Below, one piece after another: positions 1-10,984 of a stretch of 64,000 bases of DNA (position 1 is the stretch's first letter; every line of letters begins with the position of its first letter). The position numbers and the translations under genes are program-made. The DNA is from Ricordea florida (lineage: Eukaryota; Cnidaria; Anthozoa; Corallimorpharia; Ricordeidae), in assembly GCA_949710005.1 (NCBI GenBank), contig OX453272.1, forward strand, positions 2,614,196-2,678,195, given 5' to 3'. The notes under the pieces were generated by a model. That model did no database searches. It was given only the letters and a program-made list of their open reading frames with translations, and was not told where the DNA came from.

Positions 1-285
1 CTCGAAGCATCGTAACTTCTTATTAATACCTTGTATCCAGCTTTCGTCCGCCTGTGAATCATCTGCCCAAGTTGATCCAGAGATGCCATTACTTAATTCC
101 ACGGTAGCACAAGCAGCACGTGTCTGGGACAAACTGTCCAGATACCAACATCATTGTACTTTTCTTACGAACTGCTTGGATAACAATGTCATCCCGGCTG
201 GTTTTAGTTTGAATTTTAATTTGGCACTCAACGTCGATGATGTTGACCTCGTGAAGCTTTGTAAGCTTTCACTCCAACGAACGTC

Positions 286-316
<31 letters not shown>

Positions 317-420
317 GGCACTGCAACTGATGAAGGTCATTGACCGAAACGTCTATTTTTATTAAATTTTTACACTTTTTTTAGATTTTTTACTGTATAT
401 ATATATTTTTTTTTTTTTTC
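1..420 (+). mobile_element. Fragment of a Penelope-like retroelement (tentative)
   Basis: The open frame at 83-343 reads like a short helical segment (residues such as RYQHHCTFLTNCL and NVIPAGF) that I associate with the region before the reverse transcriptase in cnidarian Penelope-like elements. It runs into a long A stretch at 292-316, so its lysine tail is an artefact. A hammerhead-like core follows directly, which fits Penelope-like elements because they are known to carry such ribozymes. No reverse transcriptase or GIY-YIG domain is present, so at best this is a short end fragment that continues outside the window. Confidence 0.35.
321..353 (+). ncRNA. Candidate minimal hammerhead ribozyme core
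   Basis: CTGATGA (327-333) is followed by a perfect stem-loop GGTC-ATT-GACC, then GAAA (346-349) and CGTC. This is the order of the conserved hammerhead core. ACGT at the stem III position is self-complementary, as expected for hammerheads of Penelope-like elements and retrozymes that work as dimers. Stem I is weak: the bases before CTGATGA barely pair with those after GTC. The copy may be decayed, or the match may be fortuitous. Confidence 0.35.
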
Positions 421-454
421 GCTCGAAGTTGTCCGTCCTCGTTTTCCACAATTG

Positions 455-456
<2 letters not shown>

Positions 457-500
<44 letters not shown>
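457..500. repeat. (TA)n microsatellite
   Basis: An uninterrupted TA dinucleotide run of more than 20 units, next to T-rich DNA. Confidence 0.95.
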
Positions 501-505
<5 letters not shown>

Positions 506-544
506 TGCAATGAAATTAACCTTACCCTCAATCTGTGCATCTGA

Positions 545-2044
545 TCATGCACAACGATCTTGCCCGCCTACATAGTGATAGATTTCATCCTTGACTCTTT
601 TGAATACCTCACTATTTGCAGCTGAGTTAACACTAACAAAAGAATCAAAAAGTAAGAAAGAAATGAAGAAATACTTTACAAATAAGACTAATTAGGTTTT
701 AGCACTGTACATCAACAAATTAGTGACTAATCATCCACTCATACCTGCATCTGTCCATCATGCCATTTACAAATTCGTCAAAAGTGACTGATCCTTTATC
801 AATCGGGATATAGCTAGTGTCTTGCAAATTTTACTAAAATGTTACAACTCTTGTGGTCAATAGCAAGTTTACATCTAAAGTCTTAAAAATCATGAACTGT
901 CAAAGGTGATAACAACCACAGACTTTATGGACTGTTGTTATTAAAAGTATCTCAAACTTGATGAGTGATTTGCTTATGAAAAATTAAACTTGGCATGAGC
1001 TTCTTTACCTCTCTTCAAGATGAAAACCACTGAAATCCTCTTTCTCAGATAGAGTGCTGTACACTTTTCGCAAGGTACGCTTAAAGAGAAATAAATGTCA
1101 TTAGAATGTGTATCATTTATCTTATTCATTGTATTGGTAAGTGCAGAAAGTCAGTAAAAATCAAGCAATTTGATTGACTTGCACAGTTAGGACAGTTTCA
1201 CTTCTCTGCACATTGATACACTCAGACTGGTCTCCAACACAAATATTTCAACCATGCAGGTGACCTACTGGTCTCATTTACAATGTATAGTGACACCACT
1301 AATCTGATGCATAAATGCATAGGATAGTATTTTTTACCATGGCCTAATCTACACATTAGAGAGAATCAAAATGTACTGGATAGGTAAACATATGCATGTA
1401 CATGTATCTGGTTAGCAATGATTCCTTTTTCCTGTCCACTTGCAATACAAACCTTTATATTTTTCACATGGCAGTTAACTCGATTACCCACGATGCATTT
1501 AATGCCTGGTCTATTTCGCTCTCAAGACAATTTAAGTTGACATTATATGATTTTTTTGATATATTTTTCTTATGATTAGGCGAACTTAAAGAGAGCATGT
1601 TGATAACGACAACAAGAAGATGGAAATTTATTTAAGCTTACAGACACAAGCTTTAGAAATCGGGCATATGATCGAGAATTGCAGCTTGAATAAAAAATAA
1701 CTGGCGTCAACAGCGTAGAACTAACCGTAGATAACGAAGCCTAGAGTTTGCAATACCCGGCCACTTATTCTCAAAGTGCTTTACTGCGAAACACTTACCC
1801 GACAACTAGGGGGAACTTGTACTTTATCCTTCTTACGTGACAGCCGTGACTGCCCTTGGTTTCCAAAATTTCGGTTTTGTTTTAATTCTTGAAGCTCCTT
1901 TAACACATCGTGAAGAACTTTATTGTGCTTCTCGTCCCTCGATTTTATCTCATCTTGGAGTTTCTTGTTCTCCGCTATAACTTCCTTGTTGGTTTGAAGT
2001 GTTCTCTCCAGAAGAACAGCTTGATCGTCGGTAATGCCCGCCAT
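545..2044 (-). CDS. Small coiled-coil protein gene, four exons (about 150 aa)
   Basis: I assembled this host gene by hand on the minus strand. Exon 1 is 2044-1799 and ends at a strong GTAAGT donor. Exon 2 is 1079-1009, exon 3 is 813-745, and exon 4 is 611-545 ending in TGA. Every junction has GT/AG borders and the phases agree (0, 2, 2), giving 151 codons including the stop. Residues 1-60 are a charged heptad-like coiled coil (MAGITDDQAVLLERTLQ...). Exon 3 contains DKGSVTFDEFVNGM, which resembles the second half of an EF-hand but lacks a complete calcium loop. I do not recognise the family. Exon 1 is the best supported; the small exons rest on splice sites and frame. Confidence 0.55.
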
Positions 2045-2752
2045 TTCGTGCTTGGTTTCTTGTAAATTAAGCTAAGGTTAAAAGTTTTCCAACCCTTTGA
2101 ACTGGAACTGCTCTGGAAAACGCGCGCTAGCAATAATTTATGCAACCTATTTTGGCGCGCAAATACTAATTGCAACTTTGGGTACGGGAGGTAAGGGAGA
2201 GGTGTTCATGGCAGTTGAGAATTGTTTCGTGTTCATTTTCATTGTAACCATGTAATATTAGCTGTGAAGCAATTATTTATGTTTAAGTGTTTGTTTAAGA
2301 TAAATTTTCCCTCCGAAAGCAGAGTAAGATTGGAGAAATTGTATGTATTGCAGACTAGCCACCCCTAGCCAGTGAATCAGTCACGCAGCGACTCACGCAG
2401 GCTCACGTACATGTAGCTGTCAAATAATGCGCACGCACACCTGATCATTGCCTGCAAAGATCGTGACCACTGTTATGATAAAATCAGGGCAATCTTAGCT
2501 TTAAGCAAGCTGTGTACCTGAAGCAAAAATTTCTTATTCACTTCAATTTTGCTATCATTTTTCTGGTAGTATTTTTATCTCATGCGTTCAAAACATAGCC
2601 CACTTCAGAAAAGAGTGATGACCCGGGCCGAGAGTCGCAAAGTTGGCCAATGGCGGCAGTTAATTTTGTCAGCGGTTGTCTTGCGGGCGGGCGCGGGAAA
2701 TTTTCTCATGTTGAGTGGGTCTAGCTTGTAGCTTGCTTTACAGTAATTTGCC

Positions 2753-4443
2753 ATGAAAAGACGTAGCAGGAATAATACTATGGAGGAAAGAAAGCGAATG
2801 CTCAAAGAACGAAAAAATAGAAAGCGACGGCAGCGGCTTTTAGAACGAAGGAACCGAGCAGAGGCGCGACTTGTAGCCGAATTGAAGGAAACAACGAAGC
2901 GTATGGAACGCCAGCGGGAAATTTACGCCTATCTTTCAAGAAAGTACTACGATAGGTGGCGTTCTCTTCCTAAAACAAAAGAGAATTGTGAAATTCGGAA
3001 AACAATATTCATGCCTGAACAGCGAAAGGTAAGAATCGATCGTCCTGTGTTTATAATGAGGACCTGCTTGTTGAATGTTGATATCAATGTTGTTGAGCTG
3101 CTGTATAAGCTTATGTTAGGACAATAAGCTTGCTGCAATCGATTCATTCCTCTCTTTGTAGTCGCTAGTTTTCCTGTGTTTGGAAGAGCAGCGATTTTGC
3201 AAGGGCTTATTAACTTTTCAATAAGCGTGGGAAGCCGGGTCAAATAACTCTTTCCTGCAAAATGACCACCATTTTGAATCAGATAAAGGACTATGTAAAT
3301 TTATCAGGTACATGTAGCTGATTTTATCTTCATCAACTACAGGTGTTTAAAGAGAAGCCTATTCAGGCACATATTGCAGAGATTGACCGTAGTCTATTAG
3401 AGACTCCAAGCGATAAAGATGAGAGAAGCCACCTTGGTTCAGGTATGTTTGGTTCCTGCCAGAAAATGTTTTACCGAGGTACACCTGTAGCTGTCAAGAG
3501 CTTTTCCTCTGCTACTTCAGAAGATGTTAAAAGAGAAGCCATGATAATGATGTCATTGCAACACCAAAATATTCCCTTTCCTTTAGGGATCTCAATAGAA
3601 TCAACTCCTAAATTATTAGTCATGAGTTATTATGACATAAACAACAAAGCATTTACAATGTACACTGCCCTCCATAGCAAGTCACTGCATCTTTCACAAG
3701 CAATTTGGTGCAGCATAACACTGCAGCTGGCTCAAGCAATTTCATATCTGCACTCTAGAGGGTTTATTCACCAGGACATTAAATTGGACAATGTTCTTGT
3801 TTCATTTTGGAATAATAAGTACAGAGCAGTCTTGATCGATTTTGGGAAGTGCATAACAACAGCTGCTGGGTCTGTCAAACACCTCTCACATGAAGAGCAA
3901 CAAGAATAATAATAATAATAATAATAATAATGAACTTTATTTGAGTGTCAACTGTATTTAGCACTGCTGTACTAATTGGGGACACTGTAAAGCACAAATG
4001 AAAGGAAATCAAATCATATTAAATTAAATCAAATCAAATGTTGGTTTTTGTGGAGAGGGGAAAACCGGAGTACCCAGAGAAAAACCTCTCGGAGCAGAGT
4101 AGAGAACCAACAAACTCAGCCCACATATGACGCCGGGGCCGGGAATCGAACCCGGGCCACATTGGTGGAAGGCGAGCGCTCTCACCACTGCGCCAACCCT
4201 GCTCCCCTGTAGTAAGAATACCACAAGAAGCATGCTCACATAGCTCCAGAAATAGTATCTGGAGCAAGTAAACCTTCTGCTGCTAGTGATATTTACTCCT
4301 TTGGTAGAATAGCTTCTGTAATTGCCAAAAGTGTTGAAAGCACTGTCCTTAAAAGTATAGGGAACAAGTGCACTAGCTTCAATCCAAATACAAGACCACA
4401 TTTAAACGACATCATTAAGCAGCTTGGTGCTGTTACCGAATAA
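2753..4443 (+). pseudogene. Protein kinase-like gene interrupted by a SINE
   Basis: Exon 1 (2753-3028, 92 codons) encodes a very basic Arg/Lys/Glu-rich helix. It joins in phase 0 across a GT/AG intron to exon 2 at 3343. Exon 2 shows a protein kinase domain: glycine loop GSGMFGSC, the lysine in VAVKSF, the catalytic loop HQDIKLDN (HQD in place of HRD) and LIDFGK. An in-frame TAA at 3907-3909 ends the frame where a SINE has landed. After the SINE (from 4221) the same kinase continues with HIAPEI, SDIYSFGRI and NPNTRPHL, ending at TAA 4441-4443. Without the insertion the frame is continuous. As assembled, the product lacks the APE motif and the C-lobe, so it is probably inactive, or a truncated allele. 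The kinase subfamily is not recognisable. Confidence 0.75.
3909..4213 (-). mobile_element. tRNA-derived SINE
   Basis: On the minus strand there is a Pol III A-box-like segment (GGCGCAGTGGTGAGAGCGC) and a B box (GGGTTCGATTCCCGG), as in tRNA-derived SINEs. The 3' tail is an (ATT)n run, seen on the plus strand as (AAT)n at 3906-3933. The target duplication AAGAATA is present at 3902-3908 and 4214-4220. The insertion lies inside a protein kinase exon. Confidence 0.85.
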
Positions 4444-6388
4444 TTGTTGTGCATTGCTGGAAATTGTTGGTAGGAGTTTATTAGCATGACATTTATATTC
4501 TAAGAAAAAATTATTCACATTGACAAAATTAAAGGAAATATTTCATTGTTTTAATTATCAGATCCCATTGCAACTGCTTTCAAATGCAATTTAGATAGTG
4601 ACTGAATCCGAATAAGTATTGGTACTTGCAAGTTTGAATTATTTCTTGAATAATGGAGTAGCTCACCAGAGTACTGAGCCGCTTTCTTGATGGCTCATCA
4701 AATGTTAGCAAGTGGCGAGATGGCGCATCTTGTCAGTCAGTTCTTTGGTGATGCTAGCTTTCAGAGTTTTCTGAAACCTACCCAAATAGTGACATTCATA
4801 GATGTGTGCACAGATTATAAGAAAAAACCATTAATTTTCATTTTTCTGCTGACATGGCTCCATGCATAGCAGTTTCTTGGGGATCAAACCAGACAAGATT
4901 ATTAAGAGGGCTTAATGGACAAATGAATTATTTATTGTTTAAATTTTAAAATATTACAGTAATAATTAAATTTAAGTATCAGTTCATGTTGTGTTGATTT
5001 GCCAATAGAGTGAGAACAAGAGTAAATGAGTACATTTATCATCATGTTTATTTATAAATACATTTGCTGAATATTAAATATACATTTACTATTTCAACAG
5101 AGATTTTTTTCTGAAAGTAACATACATGTACATAATTAGTTTCATGTGTGTAGATTATATTTACGATGAAATAAGCTACATTATTTTGCTGACCTTGCTT
5201 ATTTTATAATGGATTTAATAGACAAATGAATTATTTATTGTTCAAAAATATCACAATATTCCCATTCAAATTAAACTTACGTATAAGATCCCATTTATTG
5301 ATGGAGTAAGAACCTAAATAAGCAGGTGTAGTAAAATTCAGTAACAAATTTGCATTCCTGTATGATGGCGTAGCTCACCAGTGTACTGAGCCGCTTTCTT
5401 GATGACTCATCAAATGTTAGCAAGTGACAAGATGACACATCTTGTCAGTCAGTTCTTTGGTGATGCTACAGCTGTAGTTTCAAGAGGTTGTTATGAAACC
5501 GAGATGCAAATACCTACATACAGGTATGTACAGATTACAAGATGAACAAATTTGATTAATTCTGCAGATGTTGCTTCATGCATTGCACTTTCATAGGGAC
5601 CAAACAAATCAAGATTAATAACTCTTTACCCACTAAGAGTGACTTCATAGATTTTACTCTGTCTAATGCCAGACGGTTTTACTTGTCACAAGGAGACCTC
5701 TTAGGAGAGGTCTCAAGGAGACCTCTAAAAGACAAAATATTTAAATTTTTAAAAATTTCCCAGCATTACAGTTATAAATGAACTTAAGTACCACATCCCA
5801 TTGTTTCTAGTTTCGAATATTAGAGAGAGCAGTGTTTATGGAAACCTTAGACTTTAATCATCACCTTTAATTTCAGGAAAGAAGTTGCTGATATGTAAAA
5901 GGAAAAGTAATAAACTGTATTGTTTTGGTGGGTTGACTTTCACTCACCACTTTTGTGTCTTCATTGTCAAATTTAGGTCTTTTTCATGGTAGAGATCTAT
6001 CAGTCACATTATTCATCATGTAAACACAAACTGGGGGTCATATGCCATTTAGCAAGTCAATCAAGTCCTGAGTTATGTCATAACGAACACAACAATGGGC
6101 CCAACCCTTAAACAACATAATATACTTCACACAATAGAACAACACAGTAGTGTATATACATGTATTGACTTGGTATATGGAGCATCACCCGAAATTGGTG
6201 AGTGGAAAAAAGGGCTTCTTTGCAATAACTGGTAAATTAATATTCTCCATTGGTTATGAGTCAAAAGTTGATAATGAGGTCAGTTTCAACCATGTGGAAA
6301 CCCAATATCATACTGATACTGTAGAGAAGAGTGTGATGTAGTTGGGTTGGGATGTATGCAATGAGTTTTAATCGTATGGAGCACATGA
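4444..6388. other. Host intergenic DNA up to the Polinton insertion site
   Basis: Apart from the tandem duplication, I see no gene, RNA or transposon signature. The short frames at 5578-5781 and 6150-6341 have no recognisable motif. The stretch ends in CATGA, repeated on the far side of element 1. Confidence 0.6.
4640..5780. repeat. Tandem duplication of about 0.7 kb
   Basis: A roughly 100-base block at about 4650-4755 (CTGAGCCGCTTTCTTGATGG through TTCTTTGGTGATGCTA) recurs at about 5368-5475 with few changes. A second shared block (ACAAATGAATTATTTATTGT) occurs near 4919 and 5222. Short open frames here look incidental. The copies are diverged. Confidence 0.7.
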
Positions 6389-6487
6389 AGAGATATGTAT
6401 TTCACGGATACGGGGACAAAATATTAATAAAAAAAAATATTCAAAGATTTATCAGAAAATTAAACAGAGATTTTTTTCCCGTTTACA

Positions 6488-6560
6488 AAAGTTTCCGCTT
6501 TGCGGGGAGGGCTTCCGCTTTGCGGGTAGGTCCGGAGGACCGTTCGCCCTATCCGCTCCC
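6488..6560. repeat. GC-rich hairpin cluster inside the left TIR
   Basis: Two copies of CCGC-TTT-GCGG and one GGTCC-GGA-GGACC stand in otherwise AT-rich DNA. Each is a short stem with a 3-base loop. The same set is in the right TIR (21490-21565) and near 14088-14137, so it is a dispersed unit rather than part of the TIR function. Confidence 0.8.
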
Positions 6561-6660
6561 GATATCCGCAAAATACGCAAAAATTAATCAAAGATTTATC
6601 AGAAAATTAAACAGAGATTTTACCAAGAAAGAAAATAAATTTTTGAATTTTTAATGTTAA

Positions 6661-6668
6661 TTTAAAGA
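6661..6668 (+). promoter_or_regulatory. TTTAAAGA promoter-like box
   Basis: It lies 20 bases before the ATG at 6689, inside the TIR. It belongs to a set of (T/C)TAAAGA boxes found ahead of nearly all genes in both elements. Confidence 0.6.
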
Positions 6669-6688
6669 ATTAACTTAAGAAAGTATAA

Positions 6689-7774
6689 ATGGAAAAGTTA
6701 CTAAAATTGAAACATGATGAATTGAAATTATATGGAGAGCGGTACGCTGTTCCAAAATGGCGAAAAATTAGAAAAAAAACACTAGCTGAAAATTTATTTA
6801 ATATTCCTAAATTCATGGAAAAGTTTAATAAAATTACTGATAATCTTACAAAAGAGCAAAGACAAGGAATAATATTAAATGATGAAGAGATTCAAAAACC
6901 TGAAAATACACCAAACCAATACGCAGAATTAAATTTTATTGATGATGATCCAGAAGATGAAGAATGGGAAAAAATTAAACAAAATGCAAAATCTCATAAG
7001 GGACAAAAAAAGTATCATCGTGAAAAAAGCTATGAAAGAAATTATGTAAAGGAGGGTGTAAGACCAAAAACAGCTCCTAGAAAAAATATTACAAAAAGAA
7101 AACTCGCACCTAATTTTATAAAACCACAAAAACCATCAAACAAAACTTTTAATTGGGGAAATTATTCATTTAAGGTGATGGATAAAGATGAATTTTCCAA
7201 AAAGCTTGCAGATTTAACCAATGAAAATATCATAAAACTTACTAATAACAAACAACCACAACCCAAACCTAGAAAAGAGGTAAATATATCTGATAGTGTG
7301 AGAGATGAATTAGCTGAAGAAGAATTTAAAATAATAGAACGAGAGACAGCATTGAATAGATATTTGAAAGTATATAGAATAAATGGAAGGAAAAGGTATG
7401 ATCCTTTAAGATATCTAAATAAAATAAAAGAAAAAGTTATAGATCTAATTAAACAGAAAAAGAAACCAATCAAGGTAAAATTTATGTTAACATGTAATTT
7501 TATAAAAGAGTCTTTAACTGAAAATCGTATTGTGGAAGAAATTGAAGGATACTTTAACTCAAATACGGAAATAATTACTGATTCTGATGATTTAAGTGAG
7601 ATATTTGATATTATGAAAAATCAAATACTAAAAGAGTATGATCAATTTTTACCCAAATCATCATCAATGATATTTAATTATGTGAAAAATTTTGATATTA
7701 ATATAGTGCCATATAATCCACTTAGAGGAAGTTCATATATTCCTTTACCAACAAAATTAGCTGCCAAACAGTGA
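6689..7774 (+). pseudogene. polB: PolB N-terminal part, cut off by an in-frame TGA
   Basis: This 361-residue frame is the N-terminal region of the element 1 DNA polymerase. Residues 1-40 are a basic helical domain resembling SAP or Rho-N folds (MEKLLKLKHDELKLYG..), also found at the start of the element 2 polymerase and of the gene at 21363. Lysine-rich linker follows. The last 140 residues match the conserved stretch before the catalytic core in classical Polinton polymerases, ending in GSSYIPLPTKL. The frame stops at TGA 7772-7774, but the same frame stays open beyond it and continues the family pattern (INPKN, NDNECFKWA). So this is one polymerase frame with a single nonsense codon, not a separate gene. 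Stop readthrough cannot be excluded. Confidence 0.8.
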
Positions 7775-7825
7775 ATTATTAATCCAAAGAATTATAATGA
7801 TAATGAATGTTTTAAGTGGGCAATA

Positions 7826-10800
7826 ATGATATATATAATGATATATAAATATGGAAAAGATATTCATTTGGAGAGAATAACTAAAGAAATGAGAGAAATA
7901 TCAAATGAATTAAACTGGTCGGGGATAGAGTTTCCTGTTTCAGTGTTTGGAACAAATCAGATAAAAAAGTTTGAAAGTCAAAATTCATATGGTATTAATG
8001 TTTTTTCTTATGAAAAAGGAGAGTTAAGAATAATTAATAGAAGTAGAAAATTAGATGTGGAAAAGATAAATTTGCTTTTTTTAACAGAGGGTGAAAAAAC
8101 ACATTTCTGTTTTATTAAAAATATTGGAAGGATAAATAATAAAAATTATAACAATAATAAGTGTGCTCGTTTCTATTGTGATAATTGTCAAAATTCATTT
8201 TATTCAGAACAGACATTAGAAGAACATAAAATAATTTGTTATAATAATGAAGAAGTTATGATAAAAATGCCAAAGAATGAAGATGGGAGTCCAAAGCATA
8301 TTGAATTCAATAAATTTAATAAAAAAATGAAAGTACCTTTTGGTATATATGCAGACCTTGAGTGTATTAATGAAAAAATGGATTCATGCTCTCCAGATAA
8401 AAGTAAAAGTTATACTGAAAAATATCAGAAGCATAAACCGTCAGGATTTAGTTATCTTACAAAATTTTTTGATAAAATATATAAACCTACTCTTAAAAAT
8501 TATACCGCTAATTCCTCAGAGGATGATGTAGGAAAGAAACTTGTATTATCATTAGAGAAAGAAGCAAAGAAAATTTATGAAATTATCAAATCCAAAAATA
8601 AAGAATATTATAAAAAGGTAATTATGAGTGAAGAAGATAAAATAGATTATGAATATGCTACTGACTGTCATATTTGTGAGAATAAATTAGGAGAAGATAA
8701 AGTATTAGATCATTGTCATCTAACAGGAAAGTATAGAGGAGCCGCACATAAAAAATGTAACTTAGATTATAAAATTCCTAAATTCATTCCAGTAATATTT
8801 CACAACTTATCTAGGTATGATTCACATTTTATTGTAAATTATCTTGGATTAACAAAAGGTAAAATAGGCTTTTTACCAAAAAATGAGGAAAATTATATTT
8901 ATTTCAAAAAAGATGTTGTGGTAGATAGTTATATTGATGAAAATGGTAAGAAACAACCAATAACAATAGAATTAAGATTCATAGATTCATTTAAATTTAT
9001 GTCAAGTAGTCTTAGTAATTTAGTTGATAATCTTACAAAATGTGGAAAGTGTGATGCATGTAAACCAGGGGATTGTTTAATGAGATACATAAAAGATGGA
9101 AAAGTTATTCAGTATAAAGGTATTGGAAAATGTGGTCAATGTAAGAATTGTAAATTAGCTGAGAGTAAGTGTATTTCACCAACAGATGAGAAACTAACTC
9201 TTACTAGAAAATATTTCAAAGAAAATACCTGGATTATGCTTAGAAAGAGTGTTTTCTTTTACGATTATTTTGATAGTCTTGATAAACTAAATGAAACTGA
9301 ACTTCCGCCAAAGGAGGTATTTTACTCAAAACTAAACGATGAACATATAACAGAAGATGATTACCAACATGCTAAAAAAGTGTGTAAAACATTTAATATA
9401 AAAACAATGAGAGAATATCACGATCTATATCTAAAATCGGATGTATTACTATTAGCAGATGTATTCGAAAACTTTAGAAATGTTTGTATTAAAAACTATG
9501 GATTAGATCCAGTCTGGTATTTTACTATACCTTCACTAGCCTGGGATGCAATGTTAAAGATAACTAAAGTGAAATTAGAGTTACTAACTGACATTGATAT
9601 GTTACTTATGTTTGAACAAGGTGTGCGAGGAGGTGTTTCTCAAATATCAAATAGATATGCTAAAGCTAATAACCCATACATGTCAAACTTTATATCAGGA
9701 CTAATCACATCATATATTGTATATCTAGATGCAAATAATCTATATGGTGGAGCAATGAGTGAAAAACTACCCACACACGGTTTTGGTTGGGTGAAAAAAG
9801 AAGAGCTTAAAAACTGGAGAAATATACCAGGCGTATATAATGTTGATTTGGAATATCCTAAACATCTTCATGATTTACATAATGATTATCCTCTTGCTCC
9901 ACAGAAAATTACAGTTAATAAAGTTAAAAAATTAATTCCAAACCTTTTTGATAAGAAAGAATATGTACTTCACCATAAAACCCTAAAACTTTATGTAAGT
10001 TTAGGATTTAAAATAATAAAGATTCATAAAGGTATTAAATTTGAAGAGTCTGCGTGGTTAAAGCCTTACATTGATTTGAATACTAAATTAAGAGCTAAAG
10101 CAACTAATGATTTTGATAAGGATTTCTTCAAACTAATGAATAACTCTGTGTTTGGTAAAACAATGGAAAATATTAGAAAAAGGGTGGACATTCGTTTGGT
10201 TACTAACGAAAAAGATGCAAAAAAATTAACAACAAAACCTAACTTTCATCATTTTACCATATTTTCTGAAAATTTAGCGGCTATACATATGAAGCAAACA
10301 TCATTAACATTCAATAAACCTGTTTACTTAGGTATGTGTATTTTAGATTTGAGTAAAACAATAATGTATGATTTTCATTATAATTATATCAAACCCAAAT
10401 ATGGAGAAAAAGCAAAATTACTTATGACAGATACAGATAGTCTTGTTTATCATATAGAAACAGAAGATTTTTATAAGGATATAAGTCCAGATGTTATAGA
10501 TAAGTTTGACACAAGCAACTTTCCTAAAAACCATCCATCTGGTATTGAGACTGGTGTGAATAAAAAAGTTGTTAATATGTTTAAAGATGAAGCTGGCGGA
10601 ATGATAATAAAGGAGTTTGTTGGCTTGAGAGCAAAGTTATACTCTTATCTAATGGAATATGGTGAAGAAATAAAGAAATGTAAAGGAATGAAGATGGCAG
10701 TTATAAAAAAGAAAATAATATTTAATCATTATAAGGATTGTCTGTTTACTGGAGAAAAACAATTTAGAAAGATGAATGTTATTAGAAGCTATAAGCATGA

Positions 10801-10984
10801 TGTTTATACAGTAACAATTAATAAAATTGCTTTATCTTCTGATGATGATAAGAGAATAATTTGTGAAAATAAAATAGATACTTTTGCATATGGACATTAT
10901 CTTTCCGAAACAAAATTAGATGATAATATGAACATTATCTTTCCAAAACAGAATCTGGGGGAAGTTCTGTATCATAAGGAATAA
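7826..10984 (+). CDS. polB: Protein-primed family B DNA polymerase, catalytic part
   Basis: Replicates the element DNA. In order: an OTU-like/papain-like segment that begins upstream of this ATG (CFKWA) and ends near residue 100; a zinc-binding pair near residues 113-130; ExoI YADLE (about 174); an endonuclease VII/HNH-like zinc insertion with DHCHLTGKYRGAAH (about 281-313); ExoII FHNLSRYDSHF (about 325); a Cys-rich segment (406-450); ExoIII YHDLYLKSDV (about 531); motif A YLDANNLYGG (about 633); motif B LMNNSVFGK (about 768); motif C DTDS (about 869). All catalytic residues are present. The ATG at 7826 is only the first Met after a nonsense codon in the same frame, so the product as written lacks the N-terminal third. 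The 3' end overlaps the convergent integrase by 50 bases. Confidence 0.93.
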   Translation: MIYIMIYKYGKDIHLERITKEMREISNELNWSGIEFPVSVFGTNQIKKFESQNSYGINVFSYEKGELRIINRSRKLDVEKINLLFLTEGEKTHFCFIKNIGRINNKNYNNNKCARFYCDNCQNSFYSEQTLEEHKIICYNNEEVMIKMPKNEDGSPKHIEFNKFNKKMKVPFGIYADLECINEKMDSCSPDKSKSYTEKYQKHKPSGFSYLTKFFDKIYKPTLKNYTANSSEDDVGKKLVLSLEKEAKKIYEIIKSKNKEYYKKVIMSEEDKIDYEYATDCHICENKLGEDKVLDHCHLTGKYRGAAHKKCNLDYKIPKFIPVIFHNLSRYDSHFIVNYLGLTKGKIGFLPKNEENYIYFKKDVVVDSYIDENGKKQPITIELRFIDSFKFMSSSLSNLVDNLTKCGKCDACKPGDCLMRYIKDGKVIQYKGIGKCGQCKNCKLAESKCISPTDEKLTLTRKYFKENTWIMLRKSVFFYDYFDSLDKLNETELPPKEVFYSKLNDEHITEDDYQHAKKVCKTFNIKTMREYHDLYLKSDVLLLADVFENFRNVCIKNYGLDPVWYFTIPSLAWDAMLKITKVKLELLTDIDMLLMFEQGVRGGVSQISNRYAKANNPYMSNFISGLITSYIVYLDANNLYGGAMSEKLPTHGFGWVKKEELKNWRNIPGVYNVDLEYPKHLHDLHNDYPLAPQKITVNKVKKLIPNLFDKKEYVLHHKTLKLYVSLGFKIIKIHKGIKFEESAWLKPYIDLNTKLRAKATNDFDKDFFKLMNNSVFGKTMENIRKRVDIRLVTNEKDAKKLTTKPNFHHFTIFSENLAAIHMKQTSLTFNKPVYLGMCILDLSKTIMYDFHYNYIKPKYGEKAKLLMTDTDSLVYHIETEDFYKDISPDVIDKFDTSNFPKNHPSGIETGVNKKVVNMFKDEAGGMIIKEFVGLRAKLYSYLMEYGEEIKKCKGMKMAVIKKKIIFNHYKDCLFTGEKQFRKMNVIRSYKHDVYTVTINKIALSSDDDKRIICENKIDTFAYGHYLSETKLDDNMNIIFPKQNLGEVLYHKE

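Larger units (their letters stand above)
6389..6701 (+). repeat. Left terminal inverted repeat of element 1
   Basis: It pairs over 313 bases with 21351-21663; I see one difference (AAAGATTT here, AACGATTT in the right copy read outward-in). Inside lies a direct repeat of about 33 bases (ATTTATCAGAAAATTAAACA core) at about 6441 and 6589. Between the two copies are GC-rich hairpins. The repeat includes a TTTAAAGA box and the first four codons of the gene at 6689. Confidence 0.95.

Noticed and set aside
83..343. 86-residue open frame as a gene
   Set aside because: Its tail is a poly-A tract read as lysines; only the first part resembles a retroelement fragment.
4130..4200. Possible tRNA gene
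   Set aside because: A and B boxes are present but the cloverleaf is incomplete and the copy has a SINE tail and target duplication.
4034..4401. Minus-strand frames of 77 and 125 residues
   Set aside because: They are the SINE and the kinase exon read backwards.
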